A model generated the notes under the pieces. The model had not been told where the DNA came from. It made no database searches and worked only from the letters and a program-made list of their open reading frames with translations. 8,334 nucleotides of DNA from Chromatiales bacterium (GTDB lineage: Bacteria > Pseudomonadota > Gammaproteobacteria > UBA6429 > Thiohalophilaceae): assembly GCA_027070385.1 (NCBI GenBank), contig JALXDW010000080.1:1-8334 (forward strand), read 5' to 3'. Of this stretch, positions 1 through 5,584 are shown in pieces. A program made the position numbers and the translations under genes. How positions within the stretch are numbered: the first letter of the stretch is position 1; each line of letters begins with the position of its first letter.

Positions 1-628
1 GTATTTTCATTTGAGATACATCGATCTTGGAAGTAACACCTTTAACTTTTAAAATAACATTACCGGCACCTGCAGCATCGGCAGCCTTGTTATAAACACC
101 AATGACTGCACTGGGCGGGTTTTTTGAAAATTTAACTTTATAATCTTTACCCGCCACTAAGCCGGCCTTTTTTAAGGCAAAGGTAGGTGCTATATAGCTA
201 CCCATTGCTTTTTTGCCACCGCCAAACAAAATGGTTTTGCCCTTTAAATCCGCAACTGAATTAATGCCACTGTCCTTTCTGACAGACAAAGTCCCGGCTA
301 TCATGTTGTTACCAAATTCCTCATTTACAGCAATCACCTTGTAACCTTTCGCCTTATGGTTTAACAAATAATGATACTGGTTATAATGAACAATATCGTA
401 TTTCCCACTCTGGGCATCTTTCCAAAAGGCCTTAAAGTTTTTAGCTGTAATCAATTTGACCGGCTCACCCAGTTCTTTCGATAATTTTTCAGCCAATGGC
501 TTAAAGAACTTATGCGTTTTAGCGACAGGACGTCTGGGGAAGACTCCCATATTCAGATCAGCCAGTACATAAGAAGAACTCAGTAACATAGCTACCCCAG
601 CAAAAAAAGTAAGCAAGATTTTAAACAT
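1..628 (-). CDS. PhnD-family phosphate/phosphonate-type ABC transporter substrate-binding protein (3' end outside window)
   Basis: Read on the minus strand from ATG 628-626, the frame stays open for 209 codons to the left edge, so the C-terminal part is missing (about 70% of a typical 280-300 residue family member is present). Residues 1-23 form a Sec signal peptide: a Lys near the N-terminus, a hydrophobic core, and a V-L-A cleavage site before D24. The mature protein opens with NMGVFPRRP (26-34) and continues with KYDIVHYNQYHYLL (76-89), SVADLKGKTILFGGGKKAMG (124-143) and GVYNKAADAAGAG (177-189). This order matches the PhnD-like periplasmic binding fold (PF12974 type). The family feeds ABC importers for phosphonate, phosphite or similar oxyanions, but many members are orphans, so the ligand is not assigned. 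A strong GGAGG (637-633) lies 4 bases before the ATG and fixes the start. No permease or ATPase gene is visible; partners could lie to the left. Confidence 0.85.
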   Translation of the reverse strand, partial: MFKILLTFFAGVAMLLSSSYVLADLNMGVFPRRPVAKTHKFFKPLAEKLSKELGEPVKLITAKNFKAFWKDAQSGKYDIVHYNQYHYLLNHKAKGYKVIAVNEEFGNNMIAGTLSVRKDSGINSVADLKGKTILFGGGKKAMGSYIAPTFALKKAGLVAGKDYKVKFSKNPPSAVIGVYNKAADAAGAGNVILKVKGVTSKIDVSQMKI

Positions 629-802
629 AACGCCTCCAAAGCAATTAGAAATTTTATCTGTTCTGGATAGCTATAGCGGTTTATTCAGGAAGATCTTTAA
701 TACTTTGTATGAATTTTAACCAAAAATACATTACCGGGATAAATTGAAAGGGACAAACTTAATAGAGTAGATATTGATACTTAAATTTTGAGGTTTGTGC
801 AA

Positions 803-825
803 ATAAAAAGCGGCCGAAGCCGCTT
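803..825 (-). terminator. Rho-independent terminator, leftward, with UUCG tetraloop
   Basis: On the minus strand the sequence is AAGCGGC-TTCG-GCCGCTT (825 to 808), followed by TTTAT (807-803). This is a 7-bp GC-rich stem with an extra-stable UUCG loop and a U-rich tail. On the plus strand the tail is AAATTTG, so it is a poor rightward terminator. No leftward coding gene lies between it and clcA, so it must end a non-coding transcript, act on a leader, or be a remnant. Confidence 0.7.
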
Positions 826-1026
826 AAATTTGTGAGTACATTTATATTTATTGTTATTCCTGAAATACCTACGCACTTGTTTTTTTTATATCTGTGTCGT
901 TAAGTATAAAAAGGCTCCTCTCCCTCACCCTTGTTATTTTTTACTGCTAGAGAAATCAGTGGCGTTACCTTAACCAGAGATGAGCATGGGGTCAAGTAAA
1001 AAAACCTTTATTAACATATGCTTATA

Positions 1027-1059
1027 AGCCGAAATAGCCTCTGTAGCAGTATTTCGGCT
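1027..1059. repeat. Inverted repeat / stem-loop, 10-bp arms
   Basis: AGCCGAAATA (1027-1036) is perfectly complementary to TATTTCGGCT (1050-1059). The 13-base spacer contains a small inner CTG/CAG pairing (1041-1043 with 1047-1049). Neither strand carries a U tract right after it, so it is not a good terminator. It could be a structured element of the leftward transcript, a protein-binding site, or a dispersed palindromic repeat. Confidence 0.55.
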
Positions 1060-1069
1060 CGTTAACGGC

Positions 1070-1098
1070 ATTATATAAATGGTATAAAATTATGATAA
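1070..1098 (-). promoter_or_regulatory. Candidate sigma-70 promoter, leftward
   Basis: On the minus strand there is TTATCA (1098-1093; 4 of 6 match to the -35 consensus), a 17-base spacer and a perfect TATAAT (1075-1070). The start would be near 1063. The region is AT-rich, so chance matches are likely, but the -10 and spacing are ideal. It overlaps the area where the rightward clcA promoter must lie. Confidence 0.4.
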
Positions 1099-1110
1099 AA
1101 TGTTTGGATA

Positions 1111-2430
1111 ATGCGTCATCACCTGATAAAAACCCGTCGCCAACTGTTTTCACCCAAAAAAATTAGGCAAAGGCTTGTTTTCCTGAGCAGCGCCTTGATT
1201 GTAGGGGCCGTTGCTGCATTTTTTGCGATTGCAGCCCAACAGGCTGACCATCAATACCTTTTATTGTTCAAATCAAACCCCTGGATAGCATTGGCAATTC
1301 CCCCCTTCAGTCTGGCATTGATCGCCTGGCTGACCAAACATGTCTTTTTAGGCACCGAGGGTAGCGGGATACCACAAACTATTGCGGCACTGGAATTACC
1401 CACCCATGCGCTGCGGCAAAAAGTCCTGTCTCTTAAAATTGCTTTTGGCAAAATCCTGCTGACAATCATGGGACTATTCAGCGGTGCTTCGATTGGTCGG
1501 GAAGGCCCCACCGTGCATGTCGGTGCCTCCATCATTTATTCTTTACATAGTCACCGGGGATTTCGACGCCAACATATGGCCAAGGCTTTAATTATTGCAG
1601 GCGGTGCTGCCGGCATTGCCGCTGCATTTAATACGCCGTTGGCCGGTATTTTGTTTGCTATGGAAGAAATGACACATAATTTTGAACGCCGGCTGGGTAA
1701 TATTTTACTGCTCGCTGTTATTCTGGCAGGTTTAACGGCCATCGCGATTTTGGGTGAATATACTTATTTCGGGCATAATAACAGCGCATTGCCTTTAAAC
1801 CAGTATACCTGGTTGGCCATTATTATCTGTGGTATTGGTGGCGGCATAATCGGAGGCCTGTTTAGTATGGCTCTGATCCACGGTTCCCGTCGACTTTTCA
1901 CTATCGCCCGTTCACACCCCGTATATCTTGCCTTTATCTGTGGTTTGCTGATTAGCCTGTTAGGTTATAGCTCGGGGGGATTAACCTTTGGCACCGGCTA
2001 CCATGAAGCCCGCCATCTTATCGATGGGGGCGAAGCAACCAGCAGTTTTCCATTTTTAAAATTACTTGCCACCATTACCTCTTATTTAAGTGGTATACCC
2101 GGTGGTATTTTTGCTCCTTCGCTCTCGGTAGGTGCCGGTTTTGGTGCTAACCTTGCAGAATATTTACCCCACTTGCCTGCAGCATCACTGATTATATTAG
2201 GTATGGTGGGGTATTTTACCGGCGTGGTTCAAACCCCCATTACGGCCTTTGTGATTGTGATGGAAATGACAACCAACTCATCGCTTATTTTGCCTTTAAT
2301 GGCCACCGCACTGATTGCCAAGGGGTTTTCAAAACTGGTTTGCCCGACCCCTATTTATCAGGCTTTATCTGCAGTATATTTAACGAATACGCAAACTCAG
2401 CCGGCTACCGGCAAAAAATCTGAAAAATAA
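1111..2430 (+). CDS. clcA: ClC-family Cl-/H+ antiporter
   Basis: A 439-residue inner-membrane protein with all three ClC anion-selectivity motifs: GSGIP (84-88), GREGP (129-133, with E131 as the external gating glutamate) and GIFAP (332-336). The inner proton glutamate of transporters, as opposed to channels, is conserved in ILFAMEEM (E186, matching E203 of E. coli ClcA). The C-terminal pore tyrosine is probably Y416. It therefore most likely exchanges about two Cl- for one H+, as ClcA does in acid resistance. There are no cytoplasmic CBS domains, and the length fits the short bacterial form (E. coli 473). ATG 1111 has only a weak GGA (1106-1108) upstream, and a three-codon ORF (1100-1111, stop included) overlaps the start by one base. 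It heads a run with a thioredoxin-like gene 21 bases downstream in the same frame and then hemJ, which suggests cotranscription. Confidence 0.95.
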   Translation: MRHHLIKTRRQLFSPKKIRQRLVFLSSALIVGAVAAFFAIAAQQADHQYLLLFKSNPWIALAIPPFSLALIAWLTKHVFLGTEGSGIPQTIAALELPTHALRQKVLSLKIAFGKILLTIMGLFSGASIGREGPTVHVGASIIYSLHSHRGFRRQHMAKALIIAGGAAGIAAAFNTPLAGILFAMEEMTHNFERRLGNILLLAVILAGLTAIAILGEYTYFGHNNSALPLNQYTWLAIIICGIGGGIIGGLFSMALIHGSRRLFTIARSHPVYLAFICGLLISLLGYSSGGLTFGTGYHEARHLIDGGEATSSFPFLKLLATITSYLSGIPGGIFAPSLSVGAGFGANLAEYLPHLPAASLIILGMVGYFTGVVQTPITAFVIVMEMTTNSSLILPLMATALIAKGFSKLVCPTPIYQALSAVYLTNTQTQPATGKKSEK

Positions 2431-2451
2431 CCAACATAAACTATTTCCAGT

Positions 2452-3015
2452 ATGTCAAACCTGAAAACAACAGATAAATTATTCATTGGCTTTGCAGTTA
2501 TTTTTGCAGGCATATTAGCGTACTTGTGGTTTTCACCTTCAGGATTAAAAAAAGTACCCGACATTGAGTTAACCACCATCAAAGGTGAAAAGATTCAACT
2601 GGCAACGCTGCGTGGCCGTCCCTTGCTCATTACCTTCTGGGCGACTTCCTGCCCAGGCTGTATTCGGGAAATCCCTCACCTGATTGAATTGCATAAGAAA
2701 TATTCGCCACAAGGTTTAAAAATCATTGGCATCTCGATGCCGTATGATCGTCCGGATTATGTCATGAAAATGGCAGCGCAGAAAAAATTGCCCTATACCA
2801 TTGCTATGGATATTAACAAACAGGCCGTTAAAGCCTTTGGTGATGTCAGCTTAACACCAACAACCTTTTTAATTGCCCCCAATGGAATGATTGTTCGCTA
2901 CAAGATAGGCGAGTTCGACATGCATGTGTTTGAAAAACATATACAGCAATTACTGGCATTGAATAATAAGCAGCAAAACTTACAACCGGCGAATGCGGTA
3001 AAAAAAATAAATTAA
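2452..3015 (+). CDS. Membrane-anchored TlpA/ResA-like thioredoxin-fold protein
   Basis: 187 residues. One N-terminal membrane segment (about 11-27) probably anchors a periplasmic thioredoxin-fold domain (about 35-170). The redox motif is TFWATSCPGC with C67 and C70. The usual Trp just before the first Cys is Ser here. The cis-proline loop is LTPTTF (P136), and IAPNGMIV (141-148) is the usual strand-turn after it. Family members (TlpA, ResA, CcmG) are periplasmic thiol-disulfide oxidoreductases, often reductants in cytochrome c maturation, but no ccm gene is visible, so the substrate is unknown. The start is bounded by an in-frame TAA at 2437-2439; no clear Shine-Dalgarno is seen. It lies 21 bases after clcA and 14 before hemJ. 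The tail after 170 is Gln/Asn/Lys-rich and probably disordered. Confidence 0.85.
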   Translation: MSNLKTTDKLFIGFAVIFAGILAYLWFSPSGLKKVPDIELTTIKGEKIQLATLRGRPLLITFWATSCPGCIREIPHLIELHKKYSPQGLKIIGISMPYDRPDYVMKMAAQKKLPYTIAMDINKQAVKAFGDVSLTPTTFLIAPNGMIVRYKIGEFDMHVFEKHIQQLLALNNKQQNLQPANAVKKIN

Positions 3016-3029
3016 AGGAAACAAATCGA

Positions 3030-3452
3030 ATGCACTGGATAGAAGCACTGCATATCAGTTTCATGGTGACCTGGTTTGCCGGGTTATTTTATTTACCACG
3101 CTTATTTGTTTACCATGCCATGAGTGACGATACCATCAGTCTGGAACGTTTTAAAATAATGGAACGTAAACTCTACTATGGCATTATGACACCCGGCATG
3201 ATCTTCACCGTTATTTTTGGACTGTGGATGTTATACGACTATGCCTGGGAGGCTTATGCCGATAGCAGCTGGTTACAGGTAAAACTGGTTAGCGTGGCTT
3301 TTTTAATTGCCTACCATATTCATTGCGGAAAATTACTGAAAGACTTTAAACACAATCGCAATACTCACAGCCATGTTTTTTATCGCTGGTACAACGAAAT
3401 CCCCGTGGTATTTTTATTTGTGATTATAATTATGGTGGTGGTTAAGCCTTGA
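3030..3452 (+). CDS. hemJ: HemJ-type protoporphyrinogen IX oxidase (UPF0093 / CopD-like membrane protein)
   Basis: 140 residues with about four membrane helices (roughly 5-28, 50-70, 82-100 and 123-139). The N-terminus MHWIEALHISFMVTWFAGLF followed by YLPRLFVYH is the HemJ signature, with H8, W15 and R24 in the expected places. A second block, WLQVKLVSVAFLIAYHIHCG (81-100), contains the conserved Lys (K85) and membrane histidines. HemJ oxidises protoporphyrinogen IX to protoporphyrin IX, the penultimate haem step, in bacteria lacking HemG or HemY. AAGGA (3015-3019) lies 10 bases before the ATG. It is third in the clcA-thioredoxin-hemJ run and ends 2 bases from the end of the convergent HDOD gene. 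Such proteins are often labelled CopD family; the short length and these motifs favour HemJ. Confidence 0.88.
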   Translation: MHWIEALHISFMVTWFAGLFYLPRLFVYHAMSDDTISLERFKIMERKLYYGIMTPGMIFTVIFGLWMLYDYAWEAYADSSWLQVKLVSVAFLIAYHIHCGKLLKDFKHNRNTHSHVFYRWYNEIPVVFLFVIIIMVVVKP

Positions 3453-3454
3453 CT

Positions 3455-4330
3455 TTATTTGGAAAAATAAGCATTTTTCATTTCGGTTATTTTTTCCTGG
3501 GCGATACTGGCAGCGTGTTGAACATCAGCCGGCCGCAAACCGGTTATTTGCCAACAGGCATCATTAATTGATTGCAAATCAAACTCATCAATATCATCAC
3601 TGTATGGCAGGGATGCAACCACATTGGCAATATGAATCAGGGTTGCTTCAAGTTTAAACTCTTTCGCCTTTTCAGGTTCATGGTGGAATGCCATACATTC
3701 CACTAAATAGGCTGGCAAATGCCATTCGCGCGCTAAAGCGGCCCCTACTTGGGCATGATCAAAACCTATCACTTCGCGTTCTTCAATATATAATGGCAAG
3801 GATTCACCTTGCACAGTCCGCAATAGTGCATCATGTATAAGGTTGGGAATTTTATTAAACATGACCAAGTGGCCAATATCATGCAATAAACCGGCAACAA
3901 ACATTGAATCTCGCAACGGTGGATTATGTTGCCCGGCAAGTTCTTGCGCCAACAAACCACAATATAAACTGTGATACCAGAAATCATCGACCGAAATCAC
4001 ATGAATAGGAATACCGGCAAAAGCACTGGTGGTGGCAGTGGATAGCACCACGTCGGTCAGTTGTTTGGTACCCAATACAGTGACTGCACGGGCTATAGTA
4101 CTGATTTCACTGGAAAGCCCGTAAAAAGGGCTGTTCGCAATGGCCAACACACGCATTGTTAAAGCAGGATCCTGACTGATCAGCTTGCCAATTTCCTCCA
4201 CTGAACAATTCGGATCATTCACCATTGCACTGATTTTAATCGCCACTTCCGGCAATGAAACCAGCCCCTGAATATCTTCAACCAGTGATTTTAGTTCAAT
4301 ATTTTCTGTTGCAGACGCTATACCAGACAT
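3455..4330 (-). CDS. HDOD-domain signalling protein
   Basis: 291 residues, soluble, with no signal peptide. The HDOD domain covers about 13-245: SLPEVAIKI (25-33), LISQDPALTMRVLAIANSPFYG (50-71), AVTVLGTKQL (82-91), then the HD part. Histidines at H120 (WYHS), H150-D151 (LLHDIGH), H192 (GFDHAQVG) and H216-H217 (FHHEPE) correspond in order to HD-GYP metal ligands. The GYP segment is absent, and the last Asp position looks like Asn (N236 in IHIANVV). There is no GGDEF, EAL or receiver domain. HDOD proteins in Gammaproteobacteria are linked to cyclic-di-GMP or stress signalling, motility and development, mostly without proven enzymatic activity. ATG 4330 is preceded by a weak AGGTG. It converges on hemJ with 2 bases between stops and sits 162 bases downstream of the rubredoxin gene on the same strand. 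Confidence 0.9.
   Translation of the reverse strand: MSGIASATENIELKSLVEDIQGLVSLPEVAIKISAMVNDPNCSVEEIGKLISQDPALTMRVLAIANSPFYGLSSEISTIARAVTVLGTKQLTDVVLSTATTSAFAGIPIHVISVDDFWYHSLYCGLLAQELAGQHNPPLRDSMFVAGLLHDIGHLVMFNKIPNLIHDALLRTVQGESLPLYIEEREVIGFDHAQVGAALAREWHLPAYLVECMAFHHEPEKAKEFKLEATLIHIANVVASLPYSDDIDEFDLQSINDACWQITGLRPADVQHAASIAQEKITEMKNAYFSK
3462..3479. terminator. Weak AT-rich hairpin at the hemJ/HDOD convergence
   Basis: GAAAAAT (3462-3468), loop AAGC, ATTTTTC (3473-3479) form a 7-bp, mostly A-U stem. It lies inside the last codons of the HDOD gene and 9 bases after the hemJ stop, and TTATTTTTT follows at 3488-3496 on the plus strand. This is the only candidate terminator for the clcA-hemJ run and is thermodynamically weak. 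Confidence 0.25.
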
Positions 4331-4404
4331 TTTCTACCATTCACCTGTTTTTTAATACCTTAACTATGCCTTTAATTACATGCAGTTACGAGTTAACGAG
4401 TACT

Positions 4405-4423
4405 TACTTTATCCAATAAAGTA
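4405..4423. promoter_or_regulatory. Perfect inverted repeat upstream of the HDOD gene
   Basis: TACTTTAT (4405-4412) and ATAAAGTA (4416-4423) are perfect complements around a CCA spacer, about 75 bases upstream of the HDOD start. The symmetry and size fit an operator for a dimeric regulator. It could also be a small AT-rich stem-loop in the leader. A weak leftward -35/-10 pair (TTGGCC 4447-4442, 18-base spacer, TACTTT 4423-4418) overlaps it, which would suit repression, but that promoter call is weak. Confidence 0.35.
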
Positions 4424-4492
4424 TGACTGTATTAAAATATCGGCCAATACGGGGAAAACATTAAGGATTAAACAGCTGAAATGAGGGGCATC

Positions 4493-4666
4493 TTATGCCA
4501 TTTCCACCATATTAAAATCGGATTTACCCACACCGCAATCAGGGCACTGCCAATCATCCGGGACATCCTCCCAACGAGTCCCTGCTGCAATGCCATCAGC
4601 AGGCCAACCCAGTTCTTCGTCATAAATAAAACCACAGATATCACATTCATATTTTTTAAAACTCAT
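4493..4666 (-). CDS. rubA: Rubredoxin (57 residues)
   Basis: A small iron-only electron carrier of the cytoplasm. The two iron-binding knuckles are CDICG (C8, C11) and CPDCG (C41, C44), so all four Fe(SCys)4 ligands are present. Between them lie the family-typical [19 protein letters not shown] (12-30) and [11 protein letters not shown] (32-42). Length fits the classical 52-58 residue type. An ATG at 4723 would add 19 residues, but that extension would lie across the likely promoter (4699-4727), and MSFKKYEC is the usual N-terminus; a purine-rich AGAGAG precedes 4666. Its electron partners cannot be read from context; rubredoxins serve rubrerythrin, alkane hydroxylases, oxygen reductases and others. 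It is divergent from thiD and possibly cotranscribed with the HDOD gene, as no terminator is seen in the 162-base gap. The gene symbol is generic. Confidence 0.93.
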   Translation of the reverse strand: MSFKKYECDICGFIYDEELGWPADGIAAGTRWEDVPDDWQCPDCGVGKSDFNMVEMA

Positions 4667-4698
4667 ACCACTCTCTCTGAATAAAAGGACAGCCTTCG

Positions 4699-4727
4699 AG
4701 CATAAATAAAAATAAGCGGGCAAGCAA
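4699..4727 (-). promoter_or_regulatory. Likely sigma-70 promoter of the rubredoxin gene
   Basis: On the minus strand: TTGCTT (4727-4722), a 17-base spacer, TATGCT (4704-4699). Transcription would begin near 4692, giving a leader of about 26 bases before ATG 4666. This supports the short 57-residue start over the upstream ATG at 4723. Its -35 box directly abuts the thiD extended -10. Confidence 0.5.
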
Positions 4728-4736
4728 TGTTACAAT
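4728..4736 (+). promoter_or_regulatory. Possible extended -10 promoter of thiD
   Basis: TGTTACAAT matches TGnTATAAT with one mismatch. No good -35 lies 17 bases upstream, as is common for extended -10 promoters. The start point would be near 4743, which is right at ATG 4744. The thiD message would then be nearly leaderless if translation starts there, or have about a 22-base leader if it starts at ATG 4765. Confidence 0.35.
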
Positions 4737-4743
4737 TCAGGCT

Positions 4744-5571
4744 ATGCAAACAAAGCCCGATAAAATGAATCATACCGCAACAGTGCTGGTTTTTGCCGGC
4801 CTTGACCCGACAGGTGCTGCCGGTATCCAGGCTGATATTGAAACATTGGCCAGCCTGCAAGTACATGCCTTGCCCATTGTCACTTGCCTAACTGTTCAGG
4901 ATACACATAACGTATCTCAAATTCAGACAGTTGATAGCCAGTTTATTGCACAACAACTAGAAACCCTGCTGAATGATATTCCAATCAATGCAATTAAACT
5001 GGGGTTATTAGCTGATACTAAAATCATTGACGTGATTTCCCAGCAGCTGAAAAAGATACGGCAACACCAGCCTGGTATTCCTATTATTATGGATCCCATT
5101 TTACGTGCAGGTGGTGGCGCCAACCTCACTACAGAAAATAATACGCAAAAACAGATCGTTCGTGCTTTACGTGAAAAAATTATTCCTTATTGTTCAATGC
5201 TCACACCCAATAGTTTGGAAGCTGCATTATTAACAGGGCAACAAAACCTGACTGATTGTGCCAAAAATCTACTTGAACTCGGTTGCGAGCATGTCTTTAT
5301 CACCGGGGAACATGAAAATAATCCTGACACCATCAGTAATACTTTATATTCGTCCTCCGAACAGCAGCACTTTGACTGGCAACGCCAACCACACCAATAC
5401 CATGGTTCAGGTTGTACTCTGGCGTCAGCCATCAGTGCTTATCTTGCAAAAAAGGAAACCACCATTAATGCTGTACAAAAAGCACAGGCTTATACCGATA
5501 CGGTGCTACGCAAAGCCATCAAACTGGGACAAGGGCAATACCATCCGGATCGCACCTTTACCTTAAAATAA
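4744..5571 (+). CDS. thiD: Hydroxymethylpyrimidine / phosphomethylpyrimidine kinase
   Basis: 275 residues, ribokinase-fold cytoplasmic kinase. It phosphorylates HMP and then HMP-P to HMP-PP, the pyrimidine half of thiamine. Motifs in order: VFAGLDPTGAAGIQADIETL (16-35; the usual form is SGxDPSGGAGIQAD), TCLTVQDT (47-54), IKLGLLAD (84-91), PIIMDPIL (113-120), MLTPNSLEAALLTG (152-165), VFITGEH (184-190) and the C-terminal anion-hole motif HGSGCTLASAISAYLA (220-235, with C224). ATG 4744 lacks a proper ribosome site. M8 (ATG 4765) would give 268 residues beginning MNHTATVLVFAG, closer to E. coli ThiD (266). No TPP riboswitch fits in the 77-base upstream gap. thiE follows within 4-13 bases. An alternative ribokinase-family role such as pyridoxal kinase is unlikely given the thiE neighbour. 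Confidence 0.93.
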   Translation: MQTKPDKMNHTATVLVFAGLDPTGAAGIQADIETLASLQVHALPIVTCLTVQDTHNVSQIQTVDSQFIAQQLETLLNDIPINAIKLGLLADTKIIDVISQQLKKIRQHQPGIPIIMDPILRAGGGANLTTENNTQKQIVRALREKIIPYCSMLTPNSLEAALLTGQQNLTDCAKNLLELGCEHVFITGEHENNPDTISNTLYSSSEQQHFDWQRQPHQYHGSGCTLASAISAYLAKKETTINAVQKAQAYTDTVLRKAIKLGQGQYHPDRTFTLK

Positions 5572-5575
5572 AGGA
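5571..5575 (+). promoter_or_regulatory. Shine-Dalgarno deciding the thiE start
   Basis: AAGGA overlaps the last base of the thiD stop codon. ATGs follow at 5576, 5579 and 5585, with spacings of 0, 3 and 9 bases. Only 5585 has a workable distance, so it is chosen. The overlap with the thiD stop suggests translational coupling. Confidence 0.6.
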
Positions 5576-5584
5576 ATGATGAAT

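Larger units (their letters stand above)
803..1063 (-). ncRNA. Candidate small RNA or terminated leader (leftward)
   Basis: This is an inferred transcript: it would start near 1063, about 7 bases after the TATAAT box, and end at the hairpin terminator at 825-803, giving about 260 nt. It would contain the stem-loop at 1059-1027 close to its 5' end. No open reading frame with a ribosome site was seen. The same promoter could instead drive the binding-protein gene at 628 through a roughly 435-base leader carrying an attenuator. I recognise no known RNA family. Confidence 0.3.
629..1110. other. 482-base intergenic region between divergent genes
   Basis: The gap lies between the leftward binding-protein gene and rightward clcA. 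It is A+T-rich and has no convincing coding frame; the longest leftward candidate I traced is 15 codons without a ribosome site. Reading right to left it holds a leftward promoter-like pair (1070-1098), a 10-bp stem-loop (1027-1059), a run of seven A on the plus strand, a pyrimidine-rich tract on the plus strand (913-930), and a compact hairpin with a leftward U tract (803-825). Between 629 and 800 I see only the Shine-Dalgarno of the binding-protein gene and weak promoter-like AT boxes, such as TTGTCC and TAATGT on the minus strand. Confidence 0.7.

Noticed and set aside
913..930. Pyrimidine-rich tract resembling dispersed CTCCCTCACCC-type intergenic repeats
   Set aside because: Only one short arm is present with no partner arm, and there is no second copy in the window to support a repeat.
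973..1005. GCATGGGGTCAAGTA-like sequence as a remnant transposon or REP end
   Set aside because: The resemblance is from memory and short; no inverted partner, target duplication or transposase is visible.
2400..2412. GCCGG-CTA-CCGGC hairpin at the clcA 3' end as a terminator
   Set aside because: The stem is only 5 bp, lies in coding sequence and is followed by A residues on the plus strand, not T, so it would not terminate the run.
4481..4684. Rightward 67-residue frame opposite the rubredoxin gene
   Set aside because: It is antisense to a certain rubredoxin, has no ribosome site and resembles no family.
4667..4723. 19-residue N-terminal extension of the rubredoxin
   Set aside because: It covers the likely promoter and is not a rubredoxin feature; the 57-residue form has the standard length.
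5258..5566. Rightward 102-residue frame inside thiD
   Set aside because: It overlaps the conserved C-terminal half of ThiD in another frame and has no family features.
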